Of a stretch of 33,796 bases of DNA, positions 1-5,385 are shown piece by piece. Position numbers and translations under genes: made by a program. Location of the stretch: assembly GCA_015492515.1 (NCBI GenBank), contig WGEZ01000138.1:1-33796 (forward strand), written 5' to 3'. The stretch's first letter is position 1; the number at the start of each line of letters is the position of its first letter. The stretch is from Nitrospirota bacterium (lineage in GTDB: Bacteria; Nitrospirota; Thermodesulfovibrionia; Thermodesulfovibrionales; JdFR-85). Below the pieces are notes generated by a model, which was not told where the DNA came from, made no database searches, and saw only the letters and a program-made list of their open reading frames with translations.

Positions 1-45
1 AGGATGACGGGAAATTGACGGAGGGGAGGGATCGATGGGGAGGGC

Positions 46-1308
46 TCAGAAGCCGAACTCCTTCAGCAGCGCATCCACGTCCTCCTGGCTCGAGAGGGCG
101 TCTTCGGACTCCCTGGTCCGGGGTCCCGCGAGCTGCTCCTCGACCTTCTTGGACTCTATCTTGACGCCGAAGACCTTCACAAGCCTTACGAGCTGGGATT
201 CGAGTTCGGCCACGAGGGCTATTACCTTCTTTATTATCTGGCCCGTCAGGTCCTGGAACTCCTGGGCCAGGAGCACCTCCATGAAGTCGCCGTTCATCCT
301 CTCCAGCGACTGCCTCAGGAACCCCATCGCCTCCCTCTCCTTGTCGGCCTTCCTGAGGCCCTTCAGCCTCCTGTCGATCAGGTCGAGCCTCTTGATGATC
401 TCGCTCTGCAGCGAGAGGTTCTTCTCCATCAGGTTGATCGTCTTCTCAGCCGCTTCCTCCGTCCTGGAGATCACCCACTGCAGCTTGTCCGTCGCCTCGG
501 GCATCTCCTCGAGGGCCATGTTCTTGAGCCTCGGATCGATGAGGGTCTTGAACTCGGTGAGGGCGTTGTGGAGGTTCCGGGTTATCTTGCCGATCTCGGT
601 GAAGAGCTCCTTCTCGCCGACCACGGATATCTCCGCAAGGATGGCCTCGGCGCTGTCGAGGTCTCCGCTCGAGAGGGCGTCGAGAAACTCCTGTATATCC
701 GCCATTATCTGCTGGACGACCTCCCTCTCGAGCCCCTTTGATTCCGCCCTGTCGATGATCTCCTCCCTCACCTCTTTCTTGAGATACTCGCCTCCCATAC
801 CTGAGACCTTCCTGGTCACCACGATCCTGCCTTCCTCGGTCCTCTCCGTCTTCACGATGTTGTCCTCGAGCAACGTCATGTCACCGACGGAGAGGAGCCT
901 GGAGAAGTCGATGAGCTGCAGGAGCCTGTCCTCCTCGAGCGTGGCGACGCCCCTGATGTAATCACCGGATGTCTTCGAGATGACGCCCACGTTCTCCCTT
1001 ACGTCCTTCTCCTCGAGGTTCACCACCCCGGTGATGCTGTCCACCACACCGCCTATGGTCATCCTCCCTATATTGACCACGATTATCTTCTGTTCCTGCT
1101 CTCCGTTGCCTCCACTCTCGATGCCGAGCCTCTTCTTCAGCTCGATCACCGGGATCACCTTCCCCCTGAGGTTGATGATCCCGAGCACGTGTTCAGGGGA
1201 CTCGGGGATCCTCGTTGCCGGCACAGGCTTTATTATCTCCTGGACCGCGAGTATCGGGATGGCGTACTCCTCGCCGCCGAGCATGAAGCCGATGTGTTGT
1301 GACGACAT
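46..1308 (-). CDS. CheW-CheZ fusion chemotaxis protein
   Basis: A 420-aa protein. Residues about 5-140 form a CheW domain (IGFMLGGEEYAIPI, IINLRGKVIPVIELKKRLG), the SH3-like coupling module that binds CheA and receptors. After a linker, residues about 200-385 match the CheZ four-helix phosphatase: AQEFQDLTGQ at 348-357 carries the Asp and Gln (D353, Q357) equivalent to E. coli D143 and Q147, which dephosphorylate CheY-P. The last residues, SSQEDVDALLKEFGF, resemble the C-terminal CheY-binding peptide of CheZ. Both functional elements of CheZ are therefore intact. Free CheZ is about 215 aa, so the extra length is the CheW part. A strong AGGGAGG lies just upstream of the ATG. The inferred role is a CheY-P phosphatase docked directly in the receptor-CheA array. 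Domain calls are confident; array localisation is inference. Confidence 0.93.
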   Translation of the reverse strand: MSSQHIGFMLGGEEYAIPILAVQEIIKPVPATRIPESPEHVLGIINLRGKVIPVIELKKRLGIESGGNGEQEQKIIVVNIGRMTIGGVVDSITGVVNLEEKDVRENVGVISKTSGDYIRGVATLEEDRLLQLIDFSRLLSVGDMTLLEDNIVKTERTEEGRIVVTRKVSGMGGEYLKKEVREEIIDRAESKGLEREVVQQIMADIQEFLDALSSGDLDSAEAILAEISVVGEKELFTEIGKITRNLHNALTEFKTLIDPRLKNMALEEMPEATDKLQWVISRTEEAAEKTINLMEKNLSLQSEIIKRLDLIDRRLKGLRKADKEREAMGFLRQSLERMNGDFMEVLLAQEFQDLTGQIIKKVIALVAELESQLVRLVKVFGVKIESKKVEEQLAGPRTRESEDALSSQEDVDALLKEFGF

Positions 1309-1374
1309 AGAGACCTCCCTCTCAAGGATGATCCGCCCGCTCCTCGGCAGGCCCTGTCAGAACTGCATGCATCT

Positions 1375-1402
1375 ATATCGTCCAGGGGAGGCGAAATCTT
1401 TA
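1375..1402 (-). promoter_or_regulatory. Candidate sigma-28 promoter for the CheW-CheZ gene
   Basis: On the minus strand TAAAGATT (1402-1395) is followed after 12 nt by GACGATAT (1382-1375), close to the FliA/SigD consensus TAAAGTTT-N11-GCCGATAA/T. The spacer is one base longer than the enteric optimum. It lies about 67 bases upstream of the start codon. Its -35 box is the inverted copy of the -35 box of the flagellin promoter. Confidence 0.55.
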
Positions 1403-1419
1403 AGGCCCCGGGGAGGAGC

Positions 1420-1446
1420 TAAAGATTTTCAGGCAATGTCCGATAG
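1420..1446 (+). promoter_or_regulatory. Sigma-28 (FliA) promoter of the flagellin gene
   Basis: TAAAGATT (1420-1427), an exact 11-nt spacer, then TCCGATAG (1439-1446) match the sigma-28 consensus TAAAGTTT-N11-GCCGATAA at 7/8 and 6/8 positions. Transcription should start near 1453, giving a flagellin leader of about 150 nt. Flagellin genes are classic sigma-28 targets, so position and sequence agree. Confidence 0.75.
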
Positions 1447-1481
1447 ATACCACGAAGACGACGGAAAGGGCGATGATCCGG

Positions 1482-1599
1482 AAAGGAGGTGTGAGAACCC
1501 TGGGACCGGGTCAGGAACACCCGGCTCGTGGATCGGAAGCCCGAACAGGGACAGCCGGACGCTGTCCCGGAAAGATCAGAAACTTACACGGAGGTAAAA
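1482..1599 (+). promoter_or_regulatory. Flagellin mRNA leader with hairpin and CsrA-like sites
   Basis: The leader contains three GGA elements. AAAGGAGGT at 1482-1490 is a strong Shine-Dalgarno-like sequence that serves no well-placed start codon. A perfect 8-bp hairpin, GGGACAGC-CGGAC-GCTGTCCC (1548-1568), puts GGA in its five-base loop. TTACACGGAGGT around 1583-1594 overlaps the real ribosome binding site and matches the CsrA consensus RUACARGGAUGU at 9 of 12 positions. Paired GGA sites, one in a hairpin loop and one over the Shine-Dalgarno, are the layout by which CsrA represses hag translation in Bacillus. No csrA or fliW gene is in the window, so the regulator is inferred. Confidence 0.5.
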
Positions 1600-1603
1600 G
1601 AAG

Positions 1604-2446
1604 ATGGGTTTGGTCATCAACACCAACATCATGTCCTTGAACGCCCAGAGGAACCTCACTGCGAGCACCAACAAGCTCGCCGTGTCGGTACAGAGGTTGT
1701 CCTCGGGCCTCAGGATCAACAGCGCCAAGGACGATGCCGCCGGGCTCTCCATCTCTGAGAAGCTGAACGCCCAGACCAGGAGCATAGCCGTCGCGATCAG
1801 GAACTCCCAGGACGGCATCAGTCTCGCCCAGGTTGCGGAAGGCGGCCTGCGGGAGATCGGTAACATCCTCGCCAGGATGAGGGAGCTGGCAGAAGAGGCG
1901 GCCAACGGCACCCTCGGCACGAGCGAGAGGTCGGCCCTTGACAACGAGTATGCACAGCTGAAGAGCGAGATCGACAGGATAGCCAACGTCACCGAGTTCA
2001 ACAACATCAAGCTCCTCGACGGATCTCAGAGCGCGAACGGTGTGACCCTCCAGGTCGGGTTCCAGAACACCACCAACGACAGGATAACCTTCTTCTCCGG
2101 CATCGATGCCACCAGCACGACCAAGCTCGGTCTGACAGGGCTGTTCGGTACCATCTCCATAGCCAGTAACGCCCAGTCCGCGCTCACCCAGATCGACAGC
2201 GCCATACAGACGGTGGCTACAAGGAGGGGCACGCTCGGTGCGATCCAGAACAGGCTCGACGCCACCATCGCCAACCTGAGGGTGGAGTCGGAGAATCTGT
2301 CCGCTGCAAACTCCCGCATCAGGGATGCAGACTTCGCCTACGAGACGGCGGTGTTCACGAGGAACCAGATACTGGTTCAGGCCGGCACGGCGATCCTGGC
2401 CCAGGCCAACGTGCTTCCTCAGAACGCCCTCGCGCTCCTGCAGTAG
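1604..2446 (+). CDS. fliC: Flagellin, filament structural protein
   Basis: A 280-aa flagellin. The N-terminus MGLVINTNIMSLNAQRNL with RLSSGLRINSAKDDAAGLSIS and the motif TEFNN are the conserved D0/D1 helices. The C-terminus, RDADFAYETAVFTRNQILVQAGTAILAQAN...LALLQ, is the matching C-terminal D0/D1 half. The central part (about residues 145-200) is short, so the protein lacks large D2/D3 domains, as in other short flagellins. The centre contains Ser/Thr-rich stretches (FQNTTND, DATSTTK) that would face outward and are plausible glycan acceptor sites. Secretion is by the flagellar type III apparatus, with FliS as chaperone. GGAGG at 1590-1594 precedes the ATG. It is the first gene of the filament operon, and the glycan island lies just downstream of that operon. 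Confidence 0.97.
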   Translation: MGLVINTNIMSLNAQRNLTASTNKLAVSVQRLSSGLRINSAKDDAAGLSISEKLNAQTRSIAVAIRNSQDGISLAQVAEGGLREIGNILARMRELAEEAANGTLGTSERSALDNEYAQLKSEIDRIANVTEFNNIKLLDGSQSANGVTLQVGFQNTTNDRITFFSGIDATSTTKLGLTGLFGTISIASNAQSALTQIDSAIQTVATRRGTLGAIQNRLDATIANLRVESENLSAANSRIRDADFAYETAVFTRNQILVQAGTAILAQANVLPQNALALLQ

Positions 2447-2463
2447 GCGTTTCCGGCGTAATG

Positions 2464-2493
2464 AGGCGGGGTCTCCCGGTGGCGGCCCCGCCT
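2464..2493 (+). terminator. GC-rich stem-loop between fliC and flaG
   Basis: AGGCGGGG (2464-2471) pairs with CCCCGCCT (2486-2493) across a 14-nt loop, and two more pairs are possible inside. Only TTG follows, so there is no real U-tract. It begins 18 bases after the flagellin stop. It may be a partial terminator or an mRNA-stabilising 3' end that keeps flagellin expression above that of the downstream genes. Confidence 0.45.
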
Positions 2494-2512
2494 TGATCCA
2501 ATGGAGATGGCG

Positions 2513-2854
2513 ATGATCAATACAAAGGATACACTAATCACAGCGGCCCTTCAGCCCGGAGCGAAGAGCGAGAAGTCCGACGAGACCGAGGGCAGGAGGG
2601 TATCTGAAACAAGCCATCCCGACAGGGGCAGCACGGAAGGCCCGGAGAGGAAGGAGAGGCCCAAGGTACGGCTGAAGAACCACCTGAACAGGCAGATACG
2701 CCTTGAGGTCGACGATGAGCTCCACAGCATCATCTTCAAGCTGATCGACAAGGAAAGCGGCAGGGTCATCCGTCAGATACCACCGGAGGAGTTCATCGAA
2801 CTCGCCAAGAAGATGAGGCAGATGGACGGTCTCCTCATCGATAAGGAGGCTTAG
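2513..2854 (+). CDS. flaG: FlaG family flagellar protein
   Basis: A protein of about 113 aa. The N-terminal half is polar and probably disordered. The C-terminal half (LNRQIRLEVDDELHSIIFKLIDKESGRVIRQIPPEEFIELAKKM) is the conserved FlaG domain, with the typical signature GxVIRQIPPEE. FlaG proteins sit beside flagellin and fliD and influence filament length in several bacteria; their mechanism is not settled. The ORF track starts at 2501, but GGAG at 2503-2506 is correctly spaced only for the ATG at 2513, so I prefer that start. The gene ends two bases before fliD begins and so belongs to the filament operon. Confidence 0.88.
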   Translation: MINTKDTLITAALQPGAKSEKSDETEGRRVSETSHPDRGSTEGPERKERPKVRLKNHLNRQIRLEVDDELHSIIFKLIDKESGRVIRQIPPEEFIELAKKMRQMDGLLIDKEA

Positions 2855-2856
2855 CG

Positions 2857-4260
2857 GTGTCCGTGATCTCGGGCATAGGGCTCTCTTCAGGGATAAACTA
2901 CGATGAACTGATCTCCAGCCTGGTGGAGCTCCAGAGGCAGCCGATATACATCCTCCAGGACAGGCAGTCCACCTACAACGACAAGATCAGCGTCTACAAC
3001 CAGCTCTCTTCAAAGGTCTCGGCCCTCAAGAGCGCCGCCGACACCCTCAGGACCACCTCCGACTTCTACGCGAAGACCTCCTCTGTGAGTGATTCCACGG
3101 TGCTCGACGTCTCTGTGAGCAGCTCAGCGGACGTGGGGACCTATTCGATATCGGTAACGCAGCTCGCCCAGGCCCACAAGATCACCCACAACACGGGGCT
3201 GAGCGACAAGGACAGCACGACGGTCCTGGCCTCGGGAAACACGTTCCAGTTCACCATAAACGGCGAGACGAAGACCATAACCGCTGCATCCGACCTCACC
3301 CTCGAGGACCTCGCCTCCCAGATAAACAGCCAGACCTACACCGGTACCGTGGAGGTGGAGGCCACCGTGGTGAACACAGGGACCTCGAGCTCTCCGTCCT
3401 ACAAGCTGATACTGACGAGCAACACCACAGGCGCCGACTACGGCATCACCATTGATACGGACCAGTCCATACTCGACCTCACCGACACCCAGGCCTCGGA
3501 CTCTGACTCGGACGGACAGTACCGGGTGGAGCTGAAGGCGGCGCAGGACGCGGTGTTCACCGTCGATACCATGCAGGTGACGAGGAGCTCCAACACGGTG
3601 AGCGACGTCCTGACGGGTGTCACCTTCACCCTGAAGGAGGACGGCTCTTCGGCCACCTTCACCGTATCGAACGATACGGAGACCATAAAGGGAAACATAG
3701 AGGCCTTTGTGAATGCGTACAACGACGTGGTCACCCACGTGACGTCCAACTCCGTCTATGATACGGAGACGAACACGGGAGGTCCCCTCGTCGGGGAGTC
3801 CACATCAAGGAACGTCGTAAACAACCTCAGGAACATCATCATAAGCAGGGTCACCTCCAATCCCCAGGACATGCGGGCCCTCTCCCAGCTCGGCATAGAG
3901 ACCGACTACGAGACGGGCCAGCTCACCATCGACACCTCGACCCTGGAGGACAAGCTCTCCACCGACCTGGACGACGTGGCCACCCTCTTCACCGACAGCT
4001 CCAGCGGTATCGCCGTCAGGATCTATGACACCGCAGACGACATAACGGACTCCATCGACGGCTCCATCGCCATCAGGATAGACGGCCTCGAGACACTGGT
4101 GGACGACGTCAGCGACGACATCAGGGAGATGGAGGAGAGGCTCGAGAGGATGGAGGAGGACCTGAGAAGGCAGTTCGCGGCCCTGGAGATGCTCCTCGGC
4201 GGACTCTCCTCACAGGGAGCCTTCATCAGCAGCATGATGAACAGCTGGGCAAATTCTTGA
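2857..4260 (+). CDS. fliD: Flagellar filament cap protein FliD
   Basis: A 467-aa FliD (HAP2), the pentameric cap under which flagellin monomers fold at the filament tip. The N-terminus GIGLSSGINYDELISSLVELQRQPI, with a following helix rich in Gln, is the FliD N-terminal domain. The C-terminus (DDVSDDIREMEERLERMEEDLRRQFAALEMLLGGLSSQGAFISSMM) is the coiled-coil leg that contacts the filament. The middle is rich in Ser and Thr. Length is normal for the family. It starts with GTG, preceded by AAGGAGG at 2843-2849, a 7-nt spacing that fixes the start. It is translated next to flaG and followed by fliS. Confidence 0.96.
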   Translation: MSVISGIGLSSGINYDELISSLVELQRQPIYILQDRQSTYNDKISVYNQLSSKVSALKSAADTLRTTSDFYAKTSSVSDSTVLDVSVSSSADVGTYSISVTQLAQAHKITHNTGLSDKDSTTVLASGNTFQFTINGETKTITAASDLTLEDLASQINSQTYTGTVEVEATVVNTGTSSSPSYKLILTSNTTGADYGITIDTDQSILDLTDTQASDSDSDGQYRVELKAAQDAVFTVDTMQVTRSSNTVSDVLTGVTFTLKEDGSSATFTVSNDTETIKGNIEAFVNAYNDVVTHVTSNSVYDTETNTGGPLVGESTSRNVVNNLRNIIISRVTSNPQDMRALSQLGIETDYETGQLTIDTSTLEDKLSTDLDDVATLFTDSSSGIAVRIYDTADDITDSIDGSIAIRIDGLETLVDDVSDDIREMEERLERMEEDLRRQFAALEMLLGGLSSQGAFISSMMNSWANS

Positions 4261-4278
4261 TAAGATCAGGAGGTAAGG

Positions 4279-4698
4279 ATGCAACAGGCAGCAGAGTACA
4301 GAAAGACGGAGGTGAACACCTCGGACAGGGTGAGGATCGTCTCACTGCTCTACGACGGAGCGATCAATTTCGTGAGGATGGCGAAGAACAAGCTTGACGA
4401 GGGAGACCTGGCAGCCAAGGGGCTCTACACCGGGAAGGCGACGGCGATCGTGGGAGAGCTGTCGAGCACGCTGGACGTGAAGGCCGGGGGTGAGATCGGT
4501 CAGAACCTCAGACGGCTCTACGACTTCGTCATGGACAGGCTCTTCTACGCCAACATGAGGAACGACAGGACCGCCTTCGAGGACGCCGAGAGGGTGCTCG
4601 ACGTGCTGCGCGGTGCGTGGAAGGAGATGGCGGAGAGCAACAGTGAGGCCGGAAGCAGAAGGGAGCTCAACGGCACCGGCATGGAGCTGAGGGTATGA
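4279..4698 (+). CDS. fliS: Flagellin export chaperone FliS
   Basis: A 139-aa FliS. Diagnostic features are an N-terminal AAEYRKTEVNTSDRVRIVSLLYDGAINFVRMAK segment and LYDFVMDRLFYANMRND, which fit the four-helix FliS fold that wraps the disordered C-terminus of flagellin in the cytoplasm and prevents early polymerisation. The last 15-20 residues are polar and variable. AGGAGG lies ahead of the ATG. The stop overlaps the next gene by ATGA, which implies translational coupling. Confidence 0.95.
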   Translation: MQQAAEYRKTEVNTSDRVRIVSLLYDGAINFVRMAKNKLDEGDLAAKGLYTGKATAIVGELSSTLDVKAGGEIGQNLRRLYDFVMDRLFYANMRNDRTAFEDAERVLDVLRGAWKEMAESNSEAGSRRELNGTGMELRV

Positions 4699-5027
4699 GC
4701 AGATCGATCGTCGGGCTCTGCAGCGAACTGCTCCGCCTGGCCGAGGGTCAGAGGGACGCCCTCCTGGCGGGAGACCTCCTCAAGGCCGTGGAGCTTCAAC
4801 AGAGACGCCGGGAGCTTACAGAGGAGATGGCCCGCGCCGGACCGGACGGTGAGGCCTGCCGCGAGGCGGTGGGGCTGCTGGAGCGGGTCCTTAAGGTCGA
4901 CGGCCTCCTGAAGGACCTCGTCCGCGAAGGCCTCAACTCGACCATGGAGAGGATGCGCTCCATCGGAAAGCTCAGGGCCTACCACCTCCATGAACGGAAG
5001 AGGGCCGGCATAAATATAAACGTATAG
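4695..5027 (+). CDS. fliT: FliT-like flagellar chaperone
   Basis: A 110-aa, almost wholly alpha-helical and charged protein, translationally coupled to fliS through an ATGA overlap. The pattern (LCSELLRLAEGQRDALLAGDLLKAVELQQRRRELTEEM, then a long second helix) fits the small FliT/FlgN chaperone fold. FliT binds FliD before export. Sequence conservation in this family is poor, so the assignment rests mostly on size, helix pattern and the order fliD-fliS-fliT. It could be a generic FlgN-like chaperone instead. It is the last gene of the filament operon. Confidence 0.7.
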   Translation: MSRSIVGLCSELLRLAEGQRDALLAGDLLKAVELQQRRRELTEEMARAGPDGEACREAVGLLERVLKVDGLLKDLVREGLNSTMERMRSIGKLRAYHLHERKRAGININV

Positions 5028-5081
5028 GACACCCCCCACACCCATCCGATCGCGACCCACCTCTACCCTGTCCAGTGATCC

Positions 5082-5102
5082 AACCCCTGGGTTCAAATTT
5101 TT
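5082..5102 (+). terminator. Weak candidate terminator after the filament operon
   Basis: AACCCCTGGGTT (5082-5093) can form a four-pair stem and is followed after four bases by TTTTT (5098-5102). The stem is short for a GC-rich genome, so this is only a possible end for the filament transcript. Confidence 0.25.
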
Positions 5103-5231
5103 GACACCTCGGGAAAAGAAGGCCTGCCGGAGGAAGAGATTTCCCGGTGGAGTTCAACATCCCGACGGACCCTCCCCGTGAAGCGACCTCAGCGGCGAGC
5201 CGCAGCCCTCACCCTGATGCCTGGTTCGAGG

Positions 5232-5295
5232 CGAGGGGAACACGACCCTCGTGCATGATCCGCTCGCCGTGGATATCCGATCCGGGCAATCCCGG
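5232..5295. promoter_or_regulatory. Dyad symmetries upstream of the sigma-54 promoter
   Basis: The 358-base gap 5028-5385 holds no convincing gene. It contains CACGA-CCC-TCGTG (5241-5253), nested in CGAGGG...CCCTCG (5232-5251), and CCGGG-CAAT-CCCGG (5282-5295). Sigma-54 promoters need an enhancer-binding protein, and short dyads like these are typical targets, although the second lies unusually close to the -24 box. Function is inferred. Confidence 0.3.
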
Positions 5296-5297
5296 CC

Positions 5298-5313
5298 TGG
5301 CATAGATGTTGCT
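5298..5313 (+). promoter_or_regulatory. Sigma-54 (RpoN) promoter of the glycan island
   Basis: TGGCATAGATGTTGCT matches the -24/-12 consensus TGGCACG-N4-TTGCW: the invariant GG (5299-5300) and GC (5311-5312) are exactly 10 bases apart. Transcription would start near 5324, about 60 bases before the first gene of the island. In many polar flagellates sigma-54 drives middle or late flagellar genes, which would tie the island to flagellum assembly. Confidence 0.7.
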
Positions 5314-5385
5314 TGGTGCTTGGTGTCCTTGATGTCACCGTACAGCTGCATCACGCAGAGGAAGGCCGGTGCATGAGGCCTCTGT

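Noticed and set aside
1491-1652. Possible leader peptide starting at GTG 1491
   Set aside because: The Shine-Dalgarno-like sequence is only one base away and the frame runs into the flagellin coding region without any recognisable product.
980-1758. Plus-strand ORFs 980-1597 and 1528-1758
   Set aside because: The first lies mostly antisense to the CheW-CheZ gene and the second runs out of frame into flagellin; neither has recognisable protein features.
2837-2844. ATCGATAA before fliD as a sigma-28 -10 box
   Set aside because: No TAAA-like -35 at the required distance, so fliD is more likely transcribed from the flagellin promoter.
5101-5106. Perfect TTGACA -35 box downstream of fliT
   Set aside because: Nothing resembling TATAAT lies 16-18 bases downstream (CTGCCG region), so it is not a believable sigma-70 promoter.
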